Part shown: piece after piece, positions 1 through 8,572 of the stretch
Numbering within the stretch: position 1 is the stretch's first letter
Layout: each line of letters begins with the position of its first letter
From: JAPSGB01 sp963775185
Lineage (GTDB): Bacteria > Myxococcota_A > Polyangia > Polyangiales > Polyangiaceae
NCBI GenBank assembly: GCA_963775185.1
Contig: CAVZIE010000006.1
Span: forward strand, 186,001-250,000
Direction of reading: 5' to 3'
DNA length: 64,000 nt
Notes under the pieces: generated by a model
What the model was told of the DNA's origin: nothing
Seen by the model: the letters and a program-made list of their open reading frames with translations, nothing else
Database searches by the model: none
Program-made: the position numbers and the translations under genes

Positions 1-194
1 GCGGTCTCCAGCGACACATCGGCGTCGAAGCACCCCGCGCCGTGTGCCGCGACGGTCAGACAAACCCCGTTGACCGCGATCGACTCGCCGAGCTCCAGCG
101 GACCGAGCCCGGTCGCGATGACCAGCCGATAGCCGGGCCCGCGACGCGCCCGCTCGCGGAGCGTTCCAGTCGTCTCCACCAAGCCCGTGAACAT
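1..194 (-). CDS. ribE: Riboflavin synthase alpha chain, N-terminal part (runs off window)
   Basis: Riboflavin synthase converts two 6,7-dimethyl-8-ribityllumazine molecules into riboflavin and is cytoplasmic. The frame read from an ATG at 194-192 begins MFTGLVETTGTL and contains GESIAVNGVCLTV, the two hallmarks of the first lumazine-binding barrel of this family, followed by a DVSLET segment. About 64 residues of the usual ~200 are present; the remainder lies beyond base 1. The gene diverges from the lipoprotein gene at 310, leaving a 115-base gap. The identification rests on a short but very characteristic N-terminus. Confidence 0.9.
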   Translation of the reverse strand, partial: MFTGLVETTGTLRERARRGPGYRLVIATGLGPLELGESIAVNGVCLTVAAHGAGCFDADVSLET

Positions 195-309
195 GCGCTC
201 CACCTAGCGCAATCGCGCCCGCGAGCCCACCAACGGAAAGCAGCCGGAGGGCGGGCTTGCCGGGCCGGGCGAAAGCCGGCACGCTCGGCCGCATCGCAAG
301 CACGCTGTC

Positions 310-936
310 ATGACGCGTTCCGCCTTCTCCTGTTGCCGGTCCGGCGCGGCCGGCGGCGCGGCCCTGCTGCTCGTCGGGGTCGCGGCGTGTGGCCCCAGCG
401 TGCAGTCGATCTACGAGGGCAACGTCCGCTTCGAGCACTGCTACCGGCTGGACATGGACGCCGCCATCACGCCGACCCATCGCGAGGCGTGCTGGAGCGA
501 GTGGAAGAACCTCTACACATACGGCCAGAGCCGCGATCGTATCGACTACGCCGATCGCCGGATCCGGGCGCTCTCGTCCGGCGACTACTCGCGTCCCAAC
601 CTGGACCTCGATGGCGGGCGCAACGAGAGCGTCGCGGCTTCGGAGCCGCCGATTCCGGCCAATCTCCACGTCGCGCCGCCCTCCACCATGCCCTCGGCCG
701 CGCCCGCGGATGCCGGCGCGCCCGCCGCTGACGCCGCCACCGAGCCCGAGCCCGCGCCGCCCGGGGCCGAGTGCGCCCGCTCCTGCAAGGACGACTGGCT
801 CGAGTGCGGCAAGCCCTGCGCCGCGCCGGCCGACGCGGGCAAGGACGCCGGTCGCGACCACGGCTCCAAGTCCGCGAAATCATGCAAGGCGTGCGATCCG
901 GACTACAAGAAGTGCATGCGGCGTTGCCTCAAATAG
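310..936 (+). CDS. Cys-rich lipoprotein of unknown function
   Basis: A 208-residue predicted lipoprotein. The signal peptide ends in a lipobox GVAAC (Cys at about residue 29), followed by a conserved-looking segment rich in aromatic and charged residues (EHCYRLDMD, CWSEWKNLYTYGQ), an Ala/Pro/Asp-rich linker, and a C-terminal cysteine cluster (CARSCKDDWLECGKPC, then CKACDPDYKKCMRRCLK) that could form disulfides in the periplasm. A copy of the dispersed DPR repeat lies inside the signal-peptide codons, encoding the CRSGAAGG stretch. I do not recognise the family; the product is inferred to sit in the inner or outer membrane facing the periplasm. Confidence 0.7.
   Translation: MTRSAFSCCRSGAAGGAALLLVGVAACGPSVQSIYEGNVRFEHCYRLDMDAAITPTHREACWSEWKNLYTYGQSRDRIDYADRRIRALSSGDYSRPNLDLDGGRNESVAASEPPIPANLHVAPPSTMPSAAPADAGAPAADAATEPEPAPPGAECARSCKDDWLECGKPCAAPADAGKDAGRDHGSKSAKSCKACDPDYKKCMRRCLK
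335..360 (+). repeat. DPR dispersed repeat, diverged copy inside a coding region
   Basis: The family consensus is GCCGGtCCGGC overlapping GCGCGGaaCCGCGC: two adjacent perfect small palindromes. This copy keeps the first palindrome and GGCGCGG, then diverges to a GGCCGGCGG run. The copy at 46271 carries the same GGCGCGGCCGGCGGCGCGG ending, so the two form a subtype. It lies in frame within the signal peptide of the lipoprotein gene. Confidence 0.6.
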
Positions 937-986
937 AGGATTAGTTGACGCGCCGTCGAAGGCGGCGCTAACCGTCGAGTTCGAAG

Positions 987-2207
987 ATGACGCTGAGGCA
1001 CCCGGCTCTGGAACCTGCCTCCTCCGCCCTGGCAACCCCGCTGCCGCGCGTGCTTCGCCCCCAGCGGGCGGTTCCGTCGGACGCGGTGCGACCGACCCGG
1101 GCCGAGGTCAACCTGGCCAACCTGCGCCACAACCTGCGCGTGCTCCAGCGCGTCGCCGGCGGTGCGGAGGTCTGGAGCGTGCTCAAGGCCGATGGCTACG
1201 GCCACGGCGCGAAGGCCGTCGCGCGCACCCTGGAGCGCGCCGGCGTGAGCGGCGTGTGCGTCGCTCTACTCGAGGAAGGCATCGAGCTCAGAGGCGCCGG
1301 GATCCGCTGCCCGATCCTCGTCATGGGCGGCTACTACGGCCGCGCCTGGGGCGAGCTCCTGCACCACGCGCTGACGCCGGTGCTCTACGACGCCGGCCAG
1401 GTCGAGGCGGTCGCCGAGGAAGTCCGCTACTCCGGCTCGGAGCCCCTGCCGATCCACCTGAAGATCGACACAGGCATGTCCCGCCTCGGAGCGCTGCCGA
1501 GGCACGTGGCGCCGCTAGCCGAGGTCATCCGCCGCCATCCCGAGGTGCAGCTCGACGGCGTCATGACCCACTTCGCGTGCGCGGATTCCGGCAACGTCGA
1601 GTCGGTCGACCGCCAGCTCGACCAGTTCGACGACGCGCTGGCGGTACTCCGCGCGGCCGGGCTCGAGCCGCGCTTGCGCCATGCGGCGAACAGCGCGGCG
1701 CTGCTCGGAAGCGCGCGCGCGCGCCTCGACATGGTCCGGCCCGGAGTCGCGCTGTTCGGCGTCGATCCGCGCCCGGTCGGCACACGCGAGCTACGGCCGG
1801 TGATGCACGTGAAGAGCCAGATCATCTCGCTCCGCGAGCTACCGGCGGGCCGGAGCGTCGGTTACGGCTCCACCTGGACGGCGGCGCGCCCGAGCCGCAT
1901 CGCCACCGTGCCGATGGGCTACGCGGACGGCCTGAGCCGCGCGCTCTCGAACCGCGGCGCGATGCTGGTACGCGGGCGGCGCGCGCCCATCGCCGGCGTG
2001 GTCAGCATGGACATGACCATGCTCGACGTGACCGACATCGACGGCGTGAGCGCCGGCGACGAGGCCGTCGTGCTCGGCGCGCAGAAGGGCCCGCTCGGCG
2101 AGGACGCCATCACCGCCCAGGAGATGGCCGAGACCCTCGGCACGATCCCGTGGGAGATCCTCACGAGCGTGTCGCGCCGCGTTCCGCGCTTCTATCGCGA
2201 GCCCTGA
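987..2207 (+). CDS. alr: Alanine racemase
   Basis: Pyridoxal-phosphate enzyme interconverting L- and D-alanine, supplying D-Ala for peptidoglycan. The PLP lysine is in VLKADGYGHG (Lys67 from the annotated ATG). The C-terminal barrel carries the catalytic tyrosine in SVGYGSTW and the PMGYADG and VSMDMTMLD motifs of the family. At 406 residues it is ~35 longer at the N-terminus than usual; the conserved domain starts near VRPTRAEVNLANLRHNL, so a downstream start is possible. Its end overlaps the convergent pterin dehydratase gene by 16 bases. Catalytic residues appear intact. Confidence 0.95.
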   Translation: MTLRHPALEPASSALATPLPRVLRPQRAVPSDAVRPTRAEVNLANLRHNLRVLQRVAGGAEVWSVLKADGYGHGAKAVARTLERAGVSGVCVALLEEGIELRGAGIRCPILVMGGYYGRAWGELLHHALTPVLYDAGQVEAVAEEVRYSGSEPLPIHLKIDTGMSRLGALPRHVAPLAEVIRRHPEVQLDGVMTHFACADSGNVESVDRQLDQFDDALAVLRAAGLEPRLRHAANSAALLGSARARLDMVRPGVALFGVDPRPVGTRELRPVMHVKSQIISLRELPAGRSVGYGSTWTAARPSRIATVPMGYADGLSRALSNRGAMLVRGRRAPIAGVVSMDMTMLDVTDIDGVSAGDEAVVLGAQKGPLGEDAITAQEMAETLGTIPWEILTSVSRRVPRFYREP

Positions 2208-2536
2208 TCGATCAAGCGCTGCACCTTCGCGGCGCAGATCAGGTCGTTTTCGCTCAAGCCACCGACGGCGTGGGTCGTGAACAGCACAACGCAGCGGTTA
2301 TACGAGAGCGCCAGGTCGGGGTGGTGGTCTTCCTGGTTCGCGATCCACGCGATGGCGTTGGCGAACTCCATCGTCTCGTAGAAGTTCGCGAAGCCGAAGC
2401 TCGCGCTGATCGCCTTGCCGTCGTCGCTCGGCTCCCACCCCGGCAGCGCCCCGAGGCCGGCGGTCAGCTCCGCCTTCGACAGCGCGGGGGTATCGCCCGT
2501 GCACGGCTTGCATCGCTTGTCGGCCAGTGCCGTCAT
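2192..2536 (-). CDS. phhB: Pterin-4a-carbinolamine dehydratase
   Basis: Dehydrates 4a-hydroxytetrahydropterin during recycling of the pterin cofactor of aromatic amino acid hydroxylases. The 114-residue product has the family signature EDHHPDLALSYNRCVVLF followed by THAVGGLSENDL, including the active-site histidines. It has an unusual Cys-containing N-terminal extension (KRCKPC). Its ATG overlaps the stop of the upstream exonuclease gene (ATGA), so the two are probably translationally coupled, although no shared function is obvious. It is convergent with alr. Confidence 0.92.
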   Translation of the reverse strand: MTALADKRCKPCTGDTPALSKAELTAGLGALPGWEPSDDGKAISASFGFANFYETMEFANAIAWIANQEDHHPDLALSYNRCVVLFTTHAVGGLSENDLICAAKVQRLIDQGSR

Positions 2537-3255
2537 GTCGTCGTCTCCTCCCGAAGCAGCAATCTAGGCTCGTTCAGCGCCGCCGCGACAGCGCGCACGC
2601 GCTCGTCGCCGCGGACGGCGTCGATCAGTCCCTGCATCGCAGTCAGGTACGCCTCCCGCTCGAGCTCGCCGCGCAGCAGCTGCACCCGGAGGAAGATGCC
2701 TGTGGTCTGGACCACGTCGCAAAGGCAATAGTCGCGGACTTCCGCCAGCTTGCCGGCGTGGACGAGCGGCCCGACGTCCTTGCCGTCCACCCCGACCTTG
2801 CCGGGCATGCCACAGAGCTTGGCGACGATGTCCAGCTTACTCGGCTTCGCTGCTCCGAAATCTGCAACGTAATCCATTAGATCTAGATGACCATCCGGAC
2901 TGAAGCGGTAGCGCACGTCGCGCGACCGGTAGTAGTGCCGGAGCGGGATGCCGTACCGCAGGCAGCGCGCGGAGATGACCGGAAGGTCGAACCCGCGCCC
3001 GTTCCAGGTCACCAGGTCCGGCTTGTGGCCTTCAAGGAAGCCAGCGAAATCAGAGAGGATTCCGGCTTCGCTCTTGCCCTCGCCGATGACCCCGAGGCGA
3101 CGCACGGCGTACTGGTCGTCGAGCCACAGCACCCCGACCACCACGACCGCGTGGTGGGGCGGGGCAGGCAGTCGCTCGGCCTCGCTGGACTCGGCGATGG
3201 GCAGCTCCGCGTCGAGGACGGTCTCGATGTCGAGGACGAGGTAGGTCTTGCTCAC
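2533..3255 (-). CDS. Predicted 3'-5' exonuclease, PolB-exonuclease-like (DEDD fold)
   Basis: A stand-alone 240-residue nuclease of the predicted PolB-like 3'-5' exonuclease type. Exo motif I is VLDIETV near the N-terminus, motif II is TWNGRGFDLPVI and motif III is RDYCLCDVVQT; these supply the acidic metal ligands of DEDD exonucleases. I chose the GTG at 3255 because the conserved domain starts directly after it (SKTYLVLDIETV) and GGAGAGG lies about 14 bases upstream; a longer open frame to 3396 has no recognisable content. The stop overlaps the start of the pterin dehydratase gene. A DNA-repair role is inferred from the family. Confidence 0.85.
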   Translation of the reverse strand: MSKTYLVLDIETVLDAELPIAESSEAERLPAPPHHAVVVVGVLWLDDQYAVRRLGVIGEGKSEAGILSDFAGFLEGHKPDLVTWNGRGFDLPVISARCLRYGIPLRHYYRSRDVRYRFSPDGHLDLMDYVADFGAAKPSKLDIVAKLCGMPGKVGVDGKDVGPLVHAGKLAEVRDYCLCDVVQTTGIFLRVQLLRGELEREAYLTAMQGLIDAVRGDERVRAVAAALNEPRLLLREETTT

Positions 3256-3505
3256 GGGACGCCGAGCATCCTCTCCGGCGGCGGTTCCGGTCAACGGACC
3301 CCGGAAGTGCCTGCTTTCGGGAGTTTTTCCGGATACTTGACAGCGACGCGCGGTCCGTGCTGACGTGTGGATCCAAAGTTTCCGGGGGAGCTGCATCCAG
3401 CTCCACCCCTGAAAAAGACGTTTCTCTCACCGGGATGGACAGCGTGGGCGCACATAGACCAGCGTGGCTCGATGGAGTCGCTGGCGCGCCCCTGTCGCCG
3501 AGCGC
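3256..3505. other. Intergenic region between divergent genes, candidate -35 element
   Basis: No gene is seen. The stretch separates the exonuclease gene (minus) from the RNase E/G gene (plus). A TTGACA hexamer at 3337-3342 points toward the RNase gene, but no convincing -10 lies 16-18 bases downstream, so a promoter is only suggested. Several short T-runs make this region less GC-rich than its surroundings. Confidence 0.3.
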
Positions 3506-5750
3506 ATGGCGCAAAATACTCTTGTTATCAATTGTGACATACGTGAGACCCGCGTCGCCCTGATCGAGGGCGGGGTCATCGCCGAGCTTCACATCGAGCG
3601 CGCGATCGCGCGTGGCACCGTCGGGAACATCGTTCTCGGCAAGGTGACCCGCGTGCTCCCGGGCATGCAGGCCGCGTTCATCGACGTCGGCATGGAGCGC
3701 GCCGCGTTCCTCCACGTCGAGGATTCTGATCCGGCCGAAGGACTTCGAGACGTACCTGCACGGCAACGCGCGGGACTCCGATGAGCCTTCGATGCGCGGC
3801 GAAGGCGGGCGACGACGCAACTGGCGCCTCGACTCCGACGAGGACGACGACGAGGGCGTCGAGGAAGTGACGACGGCCGAGCCCGTCGTCGAGCCGGCGG
3901 CGGAAGCGGAGCAACCGGAGCGCGAGGCGCCCGCGGATCGAAAGCGTGGCGGGCGACGCCGCGGCCGGGGCCGAGCGCGCATCGTCGAGCCGGCCGCCAC
4001 GGGCGCGACCGACGAGTCGGCGGCAGCAGAACCCGGCGCGGGCGACGACGACGCGGGCGACGCGAACGCGGGCGACGCGGACGCGGACGATGCGAGCGAA
4101 GACGACAGCCTGGACGCCGCCTGGACCGATCCGGAAGCGGAAGCGGTTGGCGACGACACGGGCGAAGACGACGTCGGTGAAGACGCCGACGCCGACACCG
4201 CGCCGGCAGAGGACGCCACGGACGACGCCTCCGACGACGCCACGGACGACGCCACGGACGACGCCACGGACGACGCCACGGACGACGCCGCTGGCGACGA
4301 GGAGCCAGCCGCCGCCGCCAGCGCCGAGGGCGACGAGGATCACACCGGAACCGTGACGTCGCTCCGCCACGCACCGGCGCCCGACAGCGACGCCGGGGGA
4401 CGCGGCCGCCGGCGGCGCCGGCGGCGGCGCGGCAAGGGCGAACCGCCCGCCCCGCGCGAGGAAGCCAAGCCGCGCCCCGAAGCGCGCGGCAACGGGCGCA
4501 ACGGACAGCGCGCCAAGCCGGCCACGAGTCGCGTCTCGCGCTCCGTGCCGATCACCGAGGTCGTGAAAGAGGGGGACGAGGTCATCGTCCAGATCTCGAA
4601 GGAGCCGATCGGGACCAAGGGCGCGCGCGTCACCAGCCACATCTCGCTGCCGGGCCGCTACGTCGTCTATCTGCCGACGGTCGATCACGTGGGCATCTCC
4701 AAGCGCATCGGCTCGGCGCGCGAGCGTCAGCGCCTGCGCGCCGTGATGGAGGCGCTGAAGCCGCCGGTCGGCGGCCTGATCGTACGCACGGTCGCCGAGG
4801 GCCTCACCAAGGGCGCGCTCAAGGCCGACGTCGGCTACCTGATGAAGCTGTGGGCCGAGGTCGCACGCAAGAAGGAAGGCGCGAAGGCGCCAAGCGTGCT
4901 CTCCAGCGAGCTCGATCTTGTACTGAAGACCGCGCGCGATCTGTTCACCGACGACATCCAGAAGATCGTCATCGACGACAAGGAGCAGTACGCGCGGCTG
5001 GTGCGCTTCGTCGAGATGTTCCTGCCCGAGCGCGTCAAGGACATCGAGCTCTACACCGGCGAGGAACCGATCTTCGACGCCTACGGCATCGAGGACGAGA
5101 TCGGCCGCGCGCTGAGCCGCAAGGTCCCGCTGCCGAGCGGCGGCTACCTGATCATCGACCAGGCCGAGGCCCTGACCGCCATCGACGTCAACACCGGGCG
5201 CTACGTCGGCAAGGGCAGCAAGGATCTCGAAGAGACCGCCCTCAAGACCAACCTCGAGGCCGTGGACGAGATCGCCTACCAGCTCCGCTTCCGCAACATC
5301 GGCGGGCTCGTGATCCTCGATCTCATCGACATGGAGAACGGTGGGAACCGCGAGAAGGTCTGGCGTGCGCTGGTGCAGCGGCTCAGCAAGGACAAGGCAA
5401 AGACGACGCTGAACCGTATCAGCGAGCTTGGCCTGATCGAGATGACGCGCAAGCGCACGCGCGAGAGCCTGAGCCGCGTGATGCACGAGCCGTGCTTCTA
5501 TTGCGACGGCACCGGCCAGATCCAGTCGCGCACGACCATCGCCTACGAGATCATCCGGCAGATCCGCCGCGAGCGGCAGACGTTGCCGGGCTACGTCGTC
5601 CTGGTAAACGCCCACCCGGCGGTGGTCGACCTGATGAACGGCGAGGAGAAGGAAGCCGTGGTCGAGGCGGAGCGCCGTTACCAGCGCCGCATCGAGCTGG
5701 TTCCGCGCCGCGAGTACCACATCGAGCAGTTCGACTTGCAGGGGAAGTAG
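3506..5750 (+). CDS. rng: Ribonuclease E/G family endoribonuclease, one frameshift in the assembly
   Basis: Single-strand-specific endoribonuclease acting in mRNA decay and rRNA maturation. The start is the ATG at 3506 (MAQNTLVINCDIRET). The S1 domain begins with GNIVLGKVTRVLPGMQAAF and resumes as VVKEGDEVIVQISKEPIGTK; between the halves is a ~240-residue Asp/Glu/Ala-rich then Arg-rich insertion. The catalytic DNase-I-like part follows, with the metal-binding aspartates in TAIDVNTGRYVG and VILDLIDME, and a zinc-link CFYCDGTG. The frame breaks at 3722-3726 (GATTC); reading GATC gives the expected HVEDLIRPKDFETYL and one ~747-residue protein. The PilZ gene follows after 2 bases. I consider the gene intact and the break an error. 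Confidence 0.88.
4213..4290 (+). repeat. 12-bp tandem repeat encoding Asp-Asp-Ala-Thr within the RNase E/G insertion
   Basis: The unit GACGACGCCACG is repeated about five times with few changes, encoding the peptide DDAT repeatedly inside the acidic insertion of the RNase. Such an array is prone to length change, and because the period is a multiple of three it would expand or contract the protein without breaking the frame. Confidence 0.75.
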
Positions 5751-5752
5751 CA

Positions 5753-6064
5753 ATGACGGGCCGCCAGGACGAACGCGTGACGATCAACAAGGAGTTCGAC
5801 TCCTTCGATCAGTTCATCCAGGAGTACGTCACGAACATCTCGGCCACCGGCGCGTTCATCAAGTCGAAGAGCCCGCTGCCCATCGGCACCGAGGTGAACC
5901 TCCGCTTCACCGTGATCATGGACGACATCGAAACCATCGAAGGCGTCGGCGTCGTGGTGCGGGTGGAGAGCGATCCCCCGGGCATGGGCGTGGTCTTCCG
6001 CGAGCTCTCCAGCTACTCCAAGGAGCTCCTGGCCAAGCTCCTGACGCGACACGCGTCGCGATAG
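5753..6064 (+). CDS. Small PilZ-domain protein (Myxococcus paralogous type)
   Basis: A 103-residue protein made of one PilZ fold, a domain that commonly binds cyclic di-GMP. The segment EYVTNISATGAFIKS is the [D/N]xSxxG half of the PilZ signature, and GMGVVFREL is the typical end of the short PilZ subfamily found in many copies in Myxococcus (TIGR02266 type). The N-terminal RxxxR half of the ligand motif is only weakly represented (RQDER), so binding is uncertain. It starts 2 bases after the RNase E/G stop and is very probably cotranscribed with it. Confidence 0.82.
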   Translation: MTGRQDERVTINKEFDSFDQFIQEYVTNISATGAFIKSKSPLPIGTEVNLRFTVIMDDIETIEGVGVVVRVESDPPGMGVVFRELSSYSKELLAKLLTRHASR

Positions 6065-6102
6065 ACCTGGACATACGACCAGGACGCCTCGATCCGGGGT
6101 CT

Positions 6103-6135
6103 GCCGGTCCGGCGCGGAACCGCGCGAAACGCGCG
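6103..6135 (+). repeat. DPR dispersed repeat, near-consensus copy
   Basis: Both palindromes are perfect here (GCCGGtCCGGC, GCGCGGaaCCGCGC), and the second is followed at once by another hairpin, CGCGCGaaaCGCGCG (6121-6135). The copy lies between the PilZ gene and the small basic gene. Confidence 0.85.
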
Positions 6136-6200
6136 ACCTCTGGCACCTGCGGTCGACGCCTGTGGCGAAACCGCGCTCGCTGATCTAGAACACGCGGCCC

Positions 6201-6326
6201 ATGTACCTCGCCAAGACGAAGAACCCGCGCAAGACGGACCGGACCCGCTCCAACCGGCTCAAGGCCAAGCTGAAGGCCAAGAACAAGAACCGCCACAAGC
6301 GGCTCAAGAAGTACAAGGCCGACTGA
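6201..6326 (+). CDS. 41-residue Lys/Arg-rich small protein
   Basis: The frame opens with ATG at 6201 (MYLAKTKNPRKTDRT) and closes with TGA at 6324-6326. About 18 of 41 residues are Lys or Arg, and hydrophobic residues are few, with LKAKLKAKNKNRHKR in the middle. Composition resembles small ribosome-associated or nucleic-acid-binding proteins. Coding use of Lys AAG and third-position G/C throughout supports translation, and no longer overlapping frame competes. No function is assigned. It stands alone between two DPR-containing gaps, with recX convergent downstream. Confidence 0.6.
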   Translation: MYLAKTKNPRKTDRTRSNRLKAKLKAKNKNRHKRLKKYKAD

Positions 6327-6446
6327 CGCCGCTTCGAGATCGCGATGCAGGCCACGCGCCGTGGCCGGAGTCGATCGCGATCGCCGGGCTGAATCGCGGC
6401 GCGAGAACCCGCCACACCGAAGCGCCCGGTGGCGGTTCGGCGGATC

Positions 6447-7001
6447 CTAGAACGCTTCGCCCTCGTCGTCGTCGCGCGACGGACCGAGGGCGCGGCGCGC
6501 GACGTCGAACGAGAACCCGGCCCGCGCCAGCGCGCCGAGATCGTGACGCCGCTTCGCGGCGCGTTCCGCGGCCGGCCGGTACGGTCCGAGACGACGGCGC
6601 CGGGCGAACAGCTGGGCCGCCTCGAGCTCCGCGTCGCCGCTGTCACGCTCCGCGCCCGACAGCGCTTGCGCGATCGCGCCGTCGTCGACACCCTTCATGC
6701 GCAGCTTGTGCTCGATGCCGCGCCGCGAGCTGCCGCGCGCGCGCAGACCGCGCGCCATGTTCTCCGCGTAGCGCGCGTCGTCGAGCAGACCCGACGAGCC
6801 ATAGCGGGTGATCAACTCGTCGACGACCCGCGTCAGCCCGGGCTCGTCGAGCTCTTGCGTGCGCGCCGCGCGCCGGATGCGTGTCATGAGCACGCGCCGC
6901 AGGTTGTCCGCCGAACTGTCGAAGCGGTCGAGGTACGCCAGCGCGGCTCTCTCGAGTGCCGCCGCGTCGAGCGGGGCGGCGGGTCGTCGCGCACGCTTCA
7001 T
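6447..7001 (-). CDS. recX: Regulatory protein RecX
   Basis: RecX binds RecA filaments and inhibits strand exchange. The 184-residue product has the repeated three-helix pattern of the family, including ALAYLDRFDSSADNLRRVL, LLDDARYAENMARGLRARG, SRRGIEHKLRMKGVDDGAI and a C-terminal repeat (LGALARAGFSFDVARRAL). The usual order of helices and length are preserved. recA is not in this window, so the gene is transcribed apart from its partner here. It is convergent with the small basic gene and starts 69 bases downstream of the lipoprotein esterase gene stop. Confidence 0.9.
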   Translation of the reverse strand: MKRARRPAAPLDAAALERAALAYLDRFDSSADNLRRVLMTRIRRAARTQELDEPGLTRVVDELITRYGSSGLLDDARYAENMARGLRARGSSRRGIEHKLRMKGVDDGAIAQALSGAERDSGDAELEAAQLFARRRRLGPYRPAAERAAKRRHDLGALARAGFSFDVARRALGPSRDDDEGEAF

Positions 7002-7069
7002 GTGAGGGTTCTGCCACGAGCCGCGGCCACGCGTCACGGGCGGCCGGCATACCGGCGCGCGCGGCTCGA

Positions 7070-8323
7070 TCAGAACGGACAAGCGGGCGGCGGACAGGTG
7101 CCGGTTCGCGGAACCGCGCTGCCGGCCCCGATCCCGCACCACGACGGGTCGGCCGCGGGCAGCCCCTGCGCGACGTAGGGCGAGTAGCCCTTCGGGAACC
7201 AGTACGGATGATCGAGCACGAACTGCCACAGGCCGGCGTACAGCGAGTACCCCGCCGGGGGCTCGAACGGCGGCTCCGCGTGGGCGCAGTTGTGCACGCA
7301 CTCGGCGAAGAACGTCCCGTCCTTCTCCAGATTCGTCTCGAGCTGCTGGCTCAGGACCTGGAAGTGCTCGGTGACGCAGATGTCGCTCGGACCGCCCCAC
7401 AGGACGATGCCCGGGATCGGGTGCTTGGGCTCCGTCCAGGGCTTGATCGTGGCGTTGGCGGGCGTGCCGACGCCCCCGGAGAGCGACAGGAAGCTGGAGA
7501 GGTACTCGCTGCGCGCACCGACGAGCTGATCGGTCCACAGCGCGCCGGCGCTGACACCGGCGCTCGCGACGCAGTTCTTGTTGACGTTGAACTGCGCGGA
7601 CACGCAACTCAGCATGTCGTCGAAGAACGTGAGCTCGGCCTGGACCTGCTGCGCGGACGCGATCAGCGAGTACGGCCACTTGAAGAAGTTGAGCGACGAG
7701 GGATCCGCTTCCGGGATCACGGCGATGAAGCGCTGCGCGTCGACGGCGTTCTGCACCTCGCCCTTCTCGTAGAAGCCCTTCGCGTCGCCGCCGAGCCAGT
7801 GCCAGAGGAAGATCACGGGCAAGCGTTCGCCCGCTTGCAGGTTGTGCGGAAGCGCGAGGATGAACTGGCGGTCCGCACCCGAGGTCATGATGTGGACCGG
7901 GTTGGTCTCGCCGGCGGAATCCGCGTCGGTCGGCAACGTGGGGCACGTGCCGCCGCTGTACTTCGGCGGATCGGGCGCTTGAGGCGCACCGGGCGGCGGA
8001 TCGGCGCTGCACCCTCCGATGCCGAGCGCACCCGCGTCGGCGATGAAGCCGCCGCTGCCGCCCATGCCGGCCGCGCCACCCGTAGCCTGGCCCGCGCTGC
8101 CGGCGCTTCCATCAGGAGACGTGCCCGCGGTACCGCCGCTCGACGCGCCCGCAGAACCGCCGCTGCCGCCGGTCGCGCCAGTGCCGCCGGTCGCGCCGGT
8201 GCCGGCGCCGCCGTCTTGCGACGGTGTCGAGCCCGTGTCGCTCGAGCTGCCGCAGCCCCACGCGCACGCGATGCCGGCGCACACGAGCGCGGCGCCGAGT
8301 CTCTTGTTTCCGTGCTGTCGCAT
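7070..8323 (-). CDS. Lipoprotein alpha/beta-hydrolase (PHB-depolymerase-like esterase)
   Basis: A 417-residue predicted lipoprotein: signal peptide with lipobox CAWGC, a ~75-residue Gly/Ser/Ala/Thr linker, then an alpha/beta-hydrolase domain. The nucleophile elbow is SAGVSAGALW (GxSxG), and LPVIFLWHWLGGDAKGF forms the oxyanion-loop region typical of LpqC/PHB-depolymerase-like esterases. Multiple cysteines suggest a disulfide-stabilised extracytoplasmic enzyme. I chose the ATG at 8323 over a GTG 15 bases upstream because GGAGGCGAGG precedes it at ribosome-binding distance. The substrate is unknown. Confidence 0.8.
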   Translation of the reverse strand: MRQHGNKRLGAALVCAGIACAWGCGSSSDTGSTPSQDGGAGTGATGGTGATGGSGGSAGASSGGTAGTSPDGSAGSAGQATGGAAGMGGSGGFIADAGALGIGGCSADPPPGAPQAPDPPKYSGGTCPTLPTDADSAGETNPVHIMTSGADRQFILALPHNLQAGERLPVIFLWHWLGGDAKGFYEKGEVQNAVDAQRFIAVIPEADPSSLNFFKWPYSLIASAQQVQAELTFFDDMLSCVSAQFNVNKNCVASAGVSAGALWTDQLVGARSEYLSSFLSLSGGVGTPANATIKPWTEPKHPIPGIVLWGGPSDICVTEHFQVLSQQLETNLEKDGTFFAECVHNCAHAEPPFEPPAGYSLYAGLWQFVLDHPYWFPKGYSPYVAQGLPAADPSWCGIGAGSAVPRTGTCPPPACPF

Positions 8324-8515
8324 GTTCCTCGCCTCCACGCGAACCGGCCAGCCGGCCCCGATCGAGAATGGACCCAGCTCAACTCGGTTTCAAGCTCCTT
8401 CAATCCGAACGGCCGACACCGCCCGCGGGCGACCCGCGGCGCGACGGCATTGCCCCTTGAAATCCGGCGCTTTCCGCTGCGGCCCCCCCGCACGACGGAC
8501 GCCGCCGGCGCGCCG

Positions 8516-8541
8516 CGCGGTTCCGCGCCGGACCGGCATCA
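8516..8541 (-). repeat. DPR dispersed repeat, near-consensus copy
   Basis: Read on the minus strand it is GATGCCGGTCCGGC running into GCGCGGaaCCGCGCGG. It lies in the 250-base gap between mglA and the esterase gene, 32 bases beyond the mglA stop. Confidence 0.85.
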
Positions 8542-8572
8542 AGCGGCCCGGACGCTCGATCGGCGTGGCGGA

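Noticed and set aside
3506..5750. Programmed frameshift in the RNase E/G gene
   Set aside because: There is no slippery heptamer or downstream structure at 3722-3726, and the same GATTC/GAATC pattern appears at four other breaks in unrelated genes, so an error is more likely.
3678..5753. Long minus-strand open frame opposite the RNase E/G gene
   Set aside because: High GC keeps all frames open; the translation is low-complexity and lacks any domain, while the plus strand encodes a clear enzyme.
6121..6135. Rho-independent terminator after the PilZ gene
   Set aside because: The hairpin CGCGCGaaaCGCGCG has no following T-run; it is better treated as part of the DPR copy.
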